Below, in pieces: positions 12,066-23,518 of a stretch of 64,000 bases of DNA. Position 1 is the stretch's first letter; every line of letters begins with the position of its first letter. The notes beneath the pieces were generated by a model. That model saw only the letters and a program-made list of their open reading frames with translations. It made no database searches and had not been told where the DNA came from. Made by a program: the position numbers and the translations under genes. This DNA is from Pachypanchax playfairii (lineage: Eukaryota > Chordata > Actinopteri > Cyprinodontiformes > Aplocheilidae): NCBI GenBank assembly GCA_006937955.1, contig SSNP01000081.1, positions 1,268,076 to 1,332,075 on the forward strand, in the 5' to 3' direction.

Positions 12066-13359
12066 CCCTGTTTCATCTCCAAGTCTCACCACTTCCATGT
12101 CGACCTCAAAATTGGTGATGATGTTAGAGGGATGGGACACAATCACACACATATTTTAAGTAAGAGACTCAGGACACACCTGAGAGCTGCTGCTGAGCAT
12201 CAGGAAGGATCTGAGAGGTCCCACGCTCACCGTTTAAAGCTGGTCTATTACAAAGTTTATTATCCAATCACAGGTGTGGGATGAAAAGTTCACTAATATG
12301 AGTCAGAATAATTTTAACGGTTGAACTGATGTAAATAAAAAAAACTTCCCAGTTCGTTAAAACGTCACAAAAACACTTATACCTGTAAGTTCCTCCAAAT
12401 TTATCATCAATTAAATATTTATGTGTCAAACTCGAAGGAGAGCACAGACCTCCACCAACCAGCTCATTTCTCTCATAATGTTACCATCACATATCAAATA
12501 AATAAATAAACTAACATCATCGAAAACTAACCCTCCATGTTGGAGACAATGACAGATGTTGCTTAAATCCAGAAAATGATCATCCAGCTTTTAATATTCT
12601 CTCAGCTTTAGAGGATGTTTACAGTTTTCTGTTGCTTCAGCATTAACGTTTTGGTTTAATCACATGTTTAAAGCTACATAAGGCAGACCACTTTAAAGAA
12701 AACAAGCAAACAGATGTACACTACTTACCAAGCATTCCACGGTGCAGCCGGGTCTTATGAAACAAGTGTTTATTTTTTTTTAACTTTCAGTACATTCTGC
12801 TTTTTTCTTACAATATAAAAACATGAGATGTGGTCAAGTCATTTGATTGGATAAATTGAAGATTTTTTTATTATTCCAAAGGACATTAAAGGCACCATCG
12901 AATGCAACTACCTTTTTTTCTGTGCATGAATGTGACACACACCCACACTCACACACAAGCTGTTGCTCCTTAACACACTGTTTTGCAATGCGGTGCTAAA
13001 GGACTATAAATCCAACCTGCTAACTCTGCAAAATCTTTTCACCAAGTTTGACTGAGGTTGTTTGATTCACTTTCTGCAGGAGTGGAACATGCTGACTTAC
13101 AGCTCTTACTTAAAACAAAAGAGACAGATTTGATCTAAATGTACAGACAAAACGCAATAACACGTTGAGATCAAAATAAACGGAGGAACGCCGGCGCCAG
13201 ATAAACAAAAAAGTATCTTCTCTCAGCAAAGTGTCACGTTGCTATGACTACACACCTACATCTCTTATTTATGAAAGTAATTTCATCTGCAAATGAAACC
13301 AAAACAGACAGAAAACCGGCTCTGCTGCTTGTGGTTTATGCCATGTATATTTTTAAAGT
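12066..13359. other. Intergenic sequence, nothing recognised
   Basis: No coding exon, RNA gene or transposon end can be supported. Confidence 0.45.
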
Positions 13360-13399
13360 TGAAAAAAAAAAAAAGAAAGAAAGAAAGAAAGAAAGAAAA
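13360..13399. repeat. Poly-A then (GAAA)n microsatellite
   Basis: An A run (13362-13374) passes into about six GAAA units. It is a simple repeat with no bordering retroelement that I can recognise. Confidence 0.9.
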
Positions 13400-16380
13400 T
13401 GAGGTAAACTCTTCACCTTCTTACTTGTGGGCTCTTAAGTGGATGCTGTAGCTGGAATCATGACAGGGAGTGCATGGGTGGACCGGCATGTGGGTGGGAG
13501 CTTGCCAGGTAGAGAAAGAGACTGATGTCTGTAGGTGGAGGTTAAATTCTGAGTTTAATGCATGAAGAGCTGGGAAGCGAGTAAAAAGGAAGGTGTTGTG
13601 ACAAATTTAGCATATTAGCATACGTAATCCAGCACGATTCAAATTGGCCACGAGTGATGTTTTTATTCTTTTCGATCCCGACTTAATTTACAACAAATCT
13701 TATTCCACATGAGTTAATAACAGGAGTGTATTTCAAAGACTCTTTACCTTGTGTGACATTGGACAGGAAAGTAACAGGAAGGTGCAAATTTGCAAGAAAA
13801 TGGCTGGTGAATGAATGAAAAGAAACAGAACAGTTAATGCATGGAGGAAAAGAATGGACATCAGGATGCCCTGAGGAAAGAGGGGTGAAAGAGGTATAAA
13901 TCTAGTTTAATGGACAAGAAAAAAAGTCTTGGACACACACACATATACACACACAAGGAAGGGAAGGTAGAAGAAGTCCATGTTCATAGTAAAGTCCTGA
14001 AGCTCTAAGATATTCTGTGGGAGGAGTGTTTTATGCAACTGATGTGCAGTATATTTTATGGGTAGGCAGATTAATGACTCTTAATAGGAGACGTGTGATC
14101 AAAGATGACAGTTTGATGTGTTACTGCTCAGAATAAGTGAGTGAGAAATGTGCCTCCTCTTTATTTCACTTTGCTTCCAGCTGCTGTCATTTTACAGTCT
14201 GTTCTCTCACCATTAAATATGTGGTGATAAAGGAATATTTCCGCCAATTACATCCGTAATGTCTTTAGCTATGAGCTTGGTTTGTGAACATGTGAGCGCT
14301 GTGTTGTTGATCTGTGATCCATGTAATTCATTATACTGATGTGGCATTTGATCAGTGTAATTTTTCTAAATGAAAATCAAAAAAAGAGGGCGAGGGCTGA
14401 ATTTTAATTAGTGCAGACAAGCTAATTGGAAGAAGAGTCAGAATATCGATGCTATCGTGTTTAATAGTTGTGTCTCAGAGAATCAATCTCAAAAGCAGAT
14501 AATCCCGTGTCTTCTGGTGAAAAAGAAAATTGAAGTCATTTAATAGTTGGAAGTAATTGAGTGTCTCGTTATGGTGATTTTATACAACGGGGAATTAGTG
14601 GTGCAGCAGGGCATAAGAAACACAGCAGTAAAATGTGCCACAATTACAGTTAGCTGCAGAACAAAACACTTTTTTACAAAGGACTGAGTTATGTTTCAAA
14701 CAGGTCAGATTTTAATTCACCCCACAACAAAAAAACAACAACAAAAAAAATATATATAATCAGTATTTAGCTGGAAAAAAAAAGAAATTCCATCATTTCA
14801 AACACTTTATGGAACCAGTAATAATCCTCCAAAACAGATTTAATTTTGTATAAATTTTATTACAACTGCATACATTTTAGCTGTTATTTTGTGTATGAGC
14901 TGAGAACATGTTTGGACATAGAAATAAAAATGTCAGTTATTTCTCTGACACACACATGTGCTTTTTTATGATTTATTTTTCATCAAGTGCAGGTGAGTTC
15001 CTGGTCTGACTGCTCTCAGAGCCCCGCCCACTACAGAGACTGCCGCTGCTGATAACACCTGCAGTCAATCTGCTCATCAGTGTAACACTATATCTAAAGA
15101 GCACCTGACTGGAAGGTTGTTTATTCCTCCAGATCTTCTTGGTGTGATCAAATAAAAATGATCCTGAAGTTTAAGCTTAAAATCTTTGTGAATAAAACTA
15201 CTTACCTGAAAAGTAAATCCTTTACTAACCCATGATGTCTTCAGTGAATTAAATCCCTTGACACCTGTTAACAGTTCCACCTGGAATTAAACTACCTCAC
15301 GAGCATCGTACTCATCACCTGGCCTCACCTGCACTCCCCTTCCTTCTGGCTCCTCTAGTCGGCTCCACGGTTCCCTGGCTCTCACCACACTCCCAACCTG
15401 TAACAGAAAACAGCAAATGGTAAGAAAAAGCTTTCATCTACTAATCTTTCAGATTTCCAAGCTGCTCCTTCAGTTGCTGTACACTTTCCCTTTTGAGTCT
15501 GTTTTGGTTCATTTATCTATGAACAAATAATCTATTTCTTTTATCCTTCTCTTTGGGTTTAGTTTTACCAAAACATAATATTCTGTCTGTTATTGTCTTG
15601 CTCTAAGAAGTACAACATTTTCTATTTGGCTGATAGAGATTTCTCTTGCAGACTGAGTTTATATTCCTGGTGGGTGTTTTTATTTCCTCAGTTTAAAAGC
15701 CTCCAAACAGCTACACGAATGTAACTTGTCTTAAAGCATAAAAAGTGGTGGAGATGCAGTGTAGTGGCAGGTAAGAGAAGGAAGTTTGATTGCAGCTAAA
15801 CTTTTATTTTGAAACCCATCTCATGGCTTCAGTTTGCTTCCTGCTTGGACTTTTGTTCACAGATCTAGAAAAATGAATTTGTTTCTAGTTTTTGGTTAAA
15901 TGTGGCATGTTTCTAGGATTTTGTTTAGTTAATTTCGTCAGGATGTTTTCATTCAGGTCTTCCTGCGCTCTTTATCAGCTTTTTTTGTGCCTATACTTTT
16001 AGAATTGGCTCTTGTTTCTGTCATGTTTTGCCAGGTTTTATTCAGGTCACCTTCCCAGTATCCATTACATTCATTTAGTTGTGTTTTTGTCTTGATCTCA
16101 TGATCATGTCTGGTTATTATGTTTTATCACTCTGTTGTGTTGTTACTCCTGGTCAGCTGGTATTTTTCCTGATTTATCACCTTTTTCATCAGTCTGTCAT
16201 ATTTCTGCTGTTTCTTTCGTTTTCATGTCTCATTGGTCACCACATCACGCTTGTTTGTTTTTTGTGTGTTCTAATGAATCTACAGTTCTCTGTCAAGGTG
16301 TGTTTGCTGTTTTTTAATTTTGAGTTTAGTCCTGCCCTTTTCTGCAATCTAGTCAGGTTTGGTCTCATGCCCATGTCTCA
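13400..16380. other. Intergenic sequence, nothing firmly recognised
   Basis: No gene is supported. Around 14390-14425 two TAATT-type homeodomain-like words sit close together in otherwise non-repetitive sequence, which could be regulatory. The long hydrophobic frame at 16079-16384 is T-rich chance coding. Confidence 0.4.
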
Positions 16381-16960
16381 TTAAAGACCAACTCCAATGA
16401 AAATCGTGTTTTTCATGTTGTTAACATGATCTTGTGGCATTTTTCTGATAATGGAGGGCAAATCTTGAGGAAAATTAAGGCCAAAATTGCATTTTTACGC
16501 ATTTCTGCTTTTAAGTCGCTGTGACTCATTAATAATTTTTAAAATGCTGTTTGGAAAAGAATATTTTAGTGATGTATGAAATGCACTGGGTGGGCTCATA
16601 GCCATGACTGGCCCTGAGCTGCATGGTGCCCTAGGCGAAAAATGATTTTGGCACCCCCATACTACCCATAACAGAAACAACATAACTCAGTAACTGGATT
16701 ACATTGCAAAAAATATTTATTTATACTAAAATGAACAGTAGAGATGATGGATAGATATAGATATTTAATTATTACTTATTTTGCTCTTTTAAAAAAAAAA
16801 AAAAAAAAGAATTTGTCGCCCCCTCCAGCAGAGGGCGCCCTAGGCAATCGCCTAGTCTGCCTATGCCCAGAACCGGCTTCAAAATTCAAAGAGAAGGAAA
16901 AAAATATAAGGAGGCGGACTGTTTGGAGTCCAGTTTAATTCCGACGCTGATACATCAAGT
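16381..16960. mobile_element. TTAA-headed DNA-transposon remnant split by a second MITE
   Basis: The left end is TTAA (16381-16384) followed by AGACCAACTCCAATGAAAAT, which I recognise as the terminus of a repeat common in teleosts. The segment to about 16600 and the segment about 16908-16960 (GGACTGTTTGGAGTCCAG...) read as two parts of the same element. They are interrupted by a different inverted-repeat unit at 16608-16876. The right terminus is lost against an A+T-rich tract. No transposase is encoded. Confidence 0.45.
16608..16876. mobile_element. MITE nested inside the TTAA-headed element
   Basis: The ends CTGGCCCTGAG (16608) and, from the other strand, CCGGTTCTGGG (16876) differ only by transitions. 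Both are followed a few bases in by CTAGGCG words (GCCCTAGGCG at about 16629; CGCCCTAGGCAATCGCCTAG at about 16838). A poly-A run lies inside (16791-16808). No clear target duplication is seen, so the superfamily is open (hAT is possible). The sequence type, with repeated GCCCTAGGC words, is frequent in fish genomes. Confidence 0.45.
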
Positions 16961-16961
16961 G

Positions 16962-17410
16962 TAACAATTTTTTTTAATTTTTTTTTTTTTATTTTATTTA
17001 TTTATTTTTTTATTTTTTATTTTTTTGTGAGAGATAAATTCTCAAATCGCTATCATAAATCATAAATTAATCCTACATTAAGACTGAAAGTGTTCTTTAA
17101 AGAGGTGAGTCTTAAGTCTGCTCTTAAAAGTAGCTGCAGACTCTGAGGATCGGACCGAGTTTGGTAGGTCATTCCACCATCGGGGGACAACAGAGGAGAA
17201 GAGTTTGGAACATGATCTCATGCCACGTTGTGGTGGAAGCGCTAGGCGTCTTTCAGCGGCTGAGCGTAGCTGACGCGTGGGAATGTAGGTTTGGATGAAG
17301 GAGTGAAGGTAAGTAGGAGCTGTGTGTGTTAGAGTCTGGTAAGCCAGTGCTTGTTGATTGTTTCTTTCATCCTTGCTTTCAGTTGTATATATTTGTATGA
17401 GAACAAACAA
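16962..17410 (-). mobile_element. L2-type LINE 3' end with A-rich tail
   Basis: The minus-strand frame (17410 to 17078) encodes ALAYQTLTHTAPTYLHSF, then LRSAAERRLALPPQ, then WWNDLPNSVRSSESAATFKS and RLKTHLFKEHF. This is the classic L2-clade ORF2 C-terminus (YL...Y.P.R.LRS...LWN.LP..VR...S...FK..LK...F). The frame is open to its natural stop at 17078-17080. Downstream on the same strand the sequence turns A-rich (16962-17026 as T-rich on +), consistent with a decayed poly-A tail. The 5' end is truncated. It sits directly beside the TTAA-headed element. Confidence 0.75.
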
Positions 17411-19494
17411 TGCAAGGCTTTTGTTGTTTCAGAGGTTGCTGTCAGAACATGAATAAGAACTTGACCCATTTTTGAGTCAAATTTGAATTTTTTTCTGCAA
17501 ACCTTCATTGATATTTTATCAAGCAAAAAAAAGATGCTGTCTTTGTGCTGCTGGTTGTATCAGAACCCCATTAGCTTTAGAAATCTGTTTAATGGAAAGG
17601 GATGAAAATGGTCATTTTTGTTCAAAATTGTAAGCAGGACTCTTGAAATGTGTCCAGTGTGATTAAAATCTGAGCATAAAAATGTGAAGCTCCAGTTTGC
17701 TCAGATATTTTGAGAATAAAATACAAAATTCAGATTTTAATTTGTTTTGCTTTGCAGTTGGTTCGTCTCAAGGGTAAAAGATTCTGTATCAAATGGGAAG
17801 ATGACTATATCATAGTGCGAAACTCATGTTTGCATTCAGTGGATCAGATATTTGGCCGAGACGTTAGATTTAAAAAAAAAAGACATTTTAATAACAGAGC
17901 TTTGAGTTCAACCAATCACCGTGTCTGAGTTATACTCTTAGTCATTCAAGCACTCATGACACCATTCTGTCTGTGAAAGGTTTAAACTTACATTCATGTC
18001 ACAAAAAGTGGCAACAAAATAAAACAAAATCAAATTCATGTTGTTCTCTAAACCTGATGGATTTATTTTGGTGTTTAAAAAAACAAAATAACTCAATGAA
18101 AAGAATGTAAATCACAGTTCCATGTAGAACGTGAGTCTTGCAGCTGAAAACACTGTCCCACCTGCAGAGTGTGAAAACTACAAACATAGTAAAATAGATT
18201 TGTGTTTATTACAGAAAATGATGCAACTGAAAAATCAACAAAACACAGGAATTTTCTTTTGACCTTATCGTTCAGGTAATTTTTTTGTGTTGCAGACAAA
18301 AAAACAAGCAATCAGAAACTGTAAAAAAAAAAAACTGCTTCAACAGAATTTATGAAATGTTATGATTCTTAAATCTTCAAAATAAAACTTTATTTTCATT
18401 GTTGCTGTTGTTTAAAAACTCAGACTTTGCAGTGAAAACTGAGCGTATACAGTTAATTATTCAGAGGGTCACCTACACAAACCCCACAAAAAATAAACTG
18501 CCTTGCATTCAAATCTAAAATAGACATTTCTCCATATCTATCCTCTGAAACACTTCAGGCAGATAAGTGCAGCGGGATGTGATGTGAAATCACTGCGATT
18601 ATGGATTTTATTAAAACCGTCTCCACTCAGCCAGATTTCTTCGCTCTCCTGGAAAAGCACTGCGCATGGATAGACTTTGTATGAGTGACATTTCTGGGCC
18701 ATTAACACCCCTTGCCAGCGATGAATTTTTGTAAAGTCAATCTTGCTTCGTGACATTTAAACCATCCATTTAATGCAAGCGCCTGCAGCTCTGTCCTCAT
18801 CTGAATAGAACTCGTGTAAGGAACAATGAAACAAGAGACAGAGTCTGATAATGTTAAATTTTTATTAGGAAGTGAACCGGTTTAATGGCTCTTTGCCTCC
18901 AAAAAAGTGTAAAATCTCATGAAATTGTAAAGACTTTTTTTTTTATTGGTCTTAAGAGAACAACTATGTTATATAAGATCTGCTCATCCACAAGATTAAA
19001 TATAATTTGGACTCTCAGGGGAAATGAACTCAAGCATATTCAAGTGCATATAAGTCTGCTAGAGAGAAAGTCTTTTTGAAAAATGTTCTTTGAAATAACA
19101 GCTGAGGAAAGTGCCTTGTTTCACATTTTGCATTCAACTGTTCTGACACATTTTACAAGTTTTTTTTTTGTGCATTTTTGCCTCTTTATATTTTGGAATA
19201 ACTGAAGTAAAAAAAACATTTATATTCCTAATTCATTCTGGAGTTTGAATCATTCAGAAGTCAAAACAAGTTCTCCTTAGTATAACAATCAGTTTGGAAA
19301 AATTTGGGATTTGAGTAAATTGAGTTGTCGAGAAATATTAAGGTTTGTAAAGACTCTTGACGTTCAGCTTTTTTTCTCAGAATGTGTGATAATAAACTCA
19401 CTTTTGCTCAAATATGAAAAGATTTACAACTAAGACTTGAATAACGACTGATGTTTCAAATATTTCTTGTCTTTTACACAATATTTAAATATTT
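17411..19494. other. Intergenic sequence, nothing recognised
   Basis: No supported exon, RNA gene or repeat boundary. Confidence 0.45.
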
Positions 19495-19861
19495 TCTGAG
19501 GTTTCTATTGAATATTTTAGCTCCACAGGTGTTCTTACCTTCATAGTGGATGTGAAAACAGGTCAACAACTTCTCTTTCAGTTTTTATCTCTCAAACTAC
19601 GCAGGTGGCGATAACACCCGAGTTCTCCCGAGTTCGAACGGCCTGTATCTGTTTCTTCACAACTTCTTTGCTCGAGTTTGTTAGCCAATCTGAGTCCAGC
19701 AAATTTGAAAAATGAATATTATTGAGTTGCTGCCTGAAGCCTGACAAAGCCAGCTGAATCGTGACACAGACTGAAAGATCTATAAAATGTTTCATATTAC
19801 AGATTAATACTTAAGAAATAACCACAAAGTCATTAAATTTGTGTGAAACAGCCTCTTTTAA
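19495..19861 (-). mobile_element. Internally deleted copy of an unnamed TTAA element
   Basis: Read on the minus strand this segment matches the element at 46100-46685. It starts TTAA-AAGAGGC (19861 downward), includes GACTTTGTGGTTATTTCTTAA, then AACAGATACAGGCCGTT and GCCACCTGCGTAGTTTGAG, then GGTAAGAACACCTGTGGAGC. Similarity stops at about 19495, so about 30 bp of the far end are missing. The middle lacks roughly 130 bp present in the 46-kb copy. No transposase is recognisable. Confidence 0.7.
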
Positions 19862-21059
19862 TAATAACTTAATTGAGTATGCTCAGATCAGGCATCAGAC
19901 CAAATACTAATGATTTAACCATCACACCAGATCTTTTATTTTGAAAGGAGAAAAGAATGAACATCTGAGTTAGAGGAGAGGTGGGGTTTGGAGCAGGTGA
20001 GCTAAGGGGCTTGAAGGGTTTCCCTCTTTTGTAGTCTGACTGGAAACCTTTTGAATAGCCCTGGGTTTAGAGCCTCGTCTGTCATGTGGACAGTTCCGCC
20101 TGTGGCTCTAATGTACTGTGTGAGGGGTCCCATTGAGGAATGAGTCTGGCACGAGGTCATTAGCATATCCCAGAATCCAGTGGCATTCTCCAGTGCTGTC
20201 TCAATCAGAAAGTCTTTTGAATTTTTCTTTGAATTATTCAAGTTCAGAAAGATGAGATTCATTTGCTGTCAAAAAATAGCGAAAGCAGAATAAATCCCCT
20301 CAGGTATAACTGCTCGTGTTTGCAAATGACTGTGTGCTTGGACGGTGATGGTGTTTGTGAAAACCTATTACGGCTGATGGGTCAGAGTGATAGCCTGTTG
20401 CAGTGGCTGATGGGTGTGTGCATGTGTTTCAGTTGGTGCATTATGCATGGATCCCAATTTGCAATAATGGCCTCAGGTAATTAGAAAAAATTATATCACC
20501 CTGTTTGCCTACAAGATGCAATTTGTCAATGCATCTCTTGTGATCAAACCACAGATTTGCATGTCATTACCATTAATTAGTCTGAATATTTTTGTTAAGT
20601 TTTTTTTTTTTTCAGTGGAATTCCTGTTTTGATGTAAATACTGAAAAAAAGCTCCAAAATCTATTAGTGAGTTTTACGTGTCCAGTGTTCCAGATTTATG
20701 AAGTTCTCGTATCAACAGCTTCCTCAGTGCAAAGTGTCAAAGTCTGTCAGGAAACCAGCAACTTAAATAAAAGATGCAGCTTGGTGTCTTTTTCTTACAG
20801 TCACAGCAGAAAAACCTGATGCTTTTAGTTGGATAGTACAACCGTGTGCATGTCACTGTCTCTCTTTCTCACACTGGCACTAAAACAATGGTGAATTGAC
20901 CAAAAAATACAATAAAAATCATATACTCAGCTGTGTACCATATTCATTCCAGGAACTTTGTGTGTACGCATGTTCATGACTTCTAAATGGAACAGAAATG
21001 CAGCCAAATTCATCTCCACATTTTATGAACACTTTTTTTGCCCATTTATTACAGTTCAT

Positions 21060-21061
<2 letters not shown>
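19862..21061. other. Intergenic sequence, nothing recognised
   Basis: No supported coding exon or repeat end. Frames of 70-90 codons lack motifs. Confidence 0.45.
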
Positions 21062-21105
<44 letters not shown>

Positions 21106-21115
21106 NNNNNNNNNN

Positions 21116-21159
<44 letters not shown>
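21062..21159. repeat. Poly-T tract containing a 10-N assembly gap
   Basis: 44 T residues (21062-21105), ten N (21106-21115), then 44 T residues (21116-21159). The equal arms suggest that two contig ends stopped in one homopolymer. The true length is unknown. The poly-phenylalanine frames across it are meaningless. Confidence 0.95.
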
Positions 21160-21471
21160 CTTCAAAGTGAACAATTTTATTGGACAATTATAATTAAGTA
21201 ATCAAAAAATAAATCCAGAGTGGCACTTGTAGTACTTGGATCTATTTGTAGGACTTGATATAAGATTTTGAGGAAAGTTTATATTTCAAGGCTTCTACCT
21301 CATCAGTACCTCATTAGTTAACAGGTGTGTGAAACTGGGTTTTAAATTTTTATTGTTGTTGGTCACAGTAGCTCTTTTCAAACACATTGAACAGCTCATA
21401 CATCAGTACTTGATTTAGAGTTAGAAGCTCATAAAGCTGCTGACAGATTTTGGACCACTTCTGTTGGAAAG

Positions 21472-21670
21472 TACAGTGGTCGACGGTCATATGCACGACC
21501 TCGGTGCCCAGAAGTTTTGTGCATATAAGCGTTGTGCGCAGCTATCCATCGGTGGTCATTTGGACTGTAAACACGGGTAGCGGTGTTCGGTATTAATAAC
21601 AGATAATTGGAAATGACACAGCAGTTTTGTGTGTATAATCGTGTTGTGCATATAAACTTTGACCACTGTA
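21472..21670. mobile_element. Tc1/mariner-superfamily MITE, pogo/Tigger-like
   Basis: A TA duplication (21472-21473, 21669-21670) encloses a 195-bp element. The termini are CAGTGGTCGACGGTCATATG on the left and CAGTGGTCAAAGTTTATATG from the other strand on the right. Both continue into GCAC plus a GAC/AAC word, and subterminal copies of GTGCATATAA occur inside. TA target sites and a CAGT-start fit the Tc1/mariner superfamily, and the style is that of pogo/Tigger derivatives. No transposase is encoded. Confidence 0.6.
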
Positions 21671-22491
21671 CTTGATCACGTGTTAACATGAGCCACACAG
21701 TGAAACACATATTTAATGTCTTGAATCAAAGGGCTGGTGTTGAATTTCTAACTTAAAAAGTCATTTCTGTTTGTAGGAAAAACTGAATCTTGTTCGTTCT
21801 TAATATTCCCTTTTTATTTTCTCCCAGTTTTGTACTTTTATTCTCATTTCATTTCTTTGGATTTTAAACTTGCTGCCTGTCGTTTCTCATTTTCTGATCA
21901 AAAACAGCAACAATACTGAAGTTCCACTCTAAAGCATGAATCTGTTGAACTAAAATGGATAAATGTCTCCTTGATGTACTTGAGGCAGGCTGTTATTGAG
22001 CAGTTTATTTGTATTCAGGCCACAGGTTTGCCTCTGAGGGTCTTTCACTGTATGTACAAAGGATGTAAACCAGACAGGTCACAAGCTTACAGGTCACAGC
22101 AGCTTTGGTGTGCTGATAAAACCCTCAGCCTACACACAAGATCAAGAAGGATCAAAGAAGCGGAATTATTCAGGCTCACATCTGCACCGCATGAGCCAAT
22201 CAAAAAGTCAAACTTTAAAACTTTGCTACAGGAAGAGTGAGTCAACGCAGCCTGTCGGTTCAGATATTTTAGAATTTCACATGAGTGTATAATTATGAAT
22301 AAAACATGTATGATATTTCATTAGGTTGAAAAACTGCTTTGTCATTTACCTAGTTAGCAAAAACTAAGCTAAAACTGTTAAAACATTTTCTTCTGCATGA
22401 TGGCTAAATTACACAATTCAACAGTTTAGAATCACCGTTTCTAATTTTAATAAATCGTCTCCTCCAGCAGCTTTGCAGTCATTAAACAACC
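21671..22491. other. Intergenic sequence, nothing recognised
   Basis: No gene or repeat boundary is supported. Confidence 0.45.
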
Positions 22492-22865
22492 CCAGGTGGA
22501 GGAGTTTAAGTACCTCGGGGTCTTGTTCACGAGTGAGGGGAAAATGGAGCGTGAGATCGACAGGCGGATCGGTGCGGCATCTGCAGTAATGCGGACCCTG
22601 AGTCGATCTGTCGTGGTGAAGGAGCTGAGCCAGAAGGCGAAGCTCTCGATTTACCGGTCGATCTACGTTCCTACCCTCACCTATGGTCACGAGATCTGGG
22701 TAGTGACCGAAAGAATGAGATCGCGGGTACAAGCGGCCGAAATGAGTTTTCTCCGCAGGGTGGCCGGGCTCTCCCTTAGAGAGAGAGTGAGAAGCTCGGT
22801 CATCCGGGAGGGGCTCAAAGTAGAACCGCTGCTCCTCCGCATCGAGAGGAGCCAGATGAGGTGGA
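22492..22865 (+). mobile_element. LINE reverse-transcriptase C-terminal fragment, frame still open
   Basis: The plus frame reads VEEFKYLGVLFTSEGKMERE, then IDRRIGAASAVMRTL, LSIYRSIYVPTLTYGHEIW, and SFLRRVAGLSLRERVRSS ending ERSQMRW. This is the segment just after the polymerase palm in a non-LTR retrotransposon pol protein (KYLG..., IYRS...PTL.YG.E.W, FLRR..G). The clade looks RTE/Rex-like, but that is uncertain. About 124 codons remain without a stop, both ends are abrupt, and there is no tail. The G+C content is clearly higher than its surroundings. The 152-codon frame on the other strand is a shadow. Confidence 0.75.
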
Positions 22866-23518
22866 TCTGAAATCATGGTCAGCTGTCTTTATACCAGATG
22901 GAGAAATGACTTGAGTCATGGATGATGAGCTCCAGGGCTCAGTTCAGATTACAAGCAAATTAGTTTGTTTAGAACTGGGCGAGAAAAGCGTTTGAGTTTC
23001 ATGCTTCACTTGTAAGGAAACCAGCATTTTCACAAGGATGATACAGCGTTTGATGTGTGAGTGAGAATTTGAGAGGATTTCTTTAAAGTGAAGGTAAATA
23101 TTCCACTCCTGTTGTGTTCTGATAAATTTGTCCCTTTTTTGCAAAGAAAGAAATGCTGGATCATGTGCATTATTCAAAGGTAAGTGAGCACATTCAGTGA
23201 GTAAATGTCATGTGTAAATGGGTTTCTCATGCACCTCTGTACCTCTGCTGTGTTAGCTGTAGGATGGGAAAAGGAAATGAGTCCTTATTTTCCTTAAAGC
23301 CATTGAGAAATGGTAGATTGGCCAGGACTGTGTGTGACTGACATCTTAGCAGGCATGCCCTGAAGTTTGTGAGATCGCCTGGAGAAAGAGGGAACCATTG
23401 GATGAAGAGGAAAAGACTGTTTGCTGTAGGGATTTATTTGTTTAGGATGAGTGAAAACAACCAGAGTCCATTTAGATTCTTGTACAAGACTCTTGTACTT
23501 TTTGATTTTATTCCCTTG
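22866..23518. other. Intergenic sequence, nothing recognised
   Basis: No supported feature. Confidence 0.45.

Noticed and set aside
16079..16384. 101-codon hydrophobic frame looking like membrane segments
   Set aside because: T-rich DNA encodes Phe/Leu/Val by composition; two overlapping frames look equally hydrophobic.
20958..21201. Poly-phenylalanine frames
   Set aside because: They arise from the poly-T tract and its gap, not from a coding exon.
22418..22876. 152-codon minus-strand frame
   Set aside because: It is the antisense of the LINE pol fragment, which has clear plus-strand motifs.
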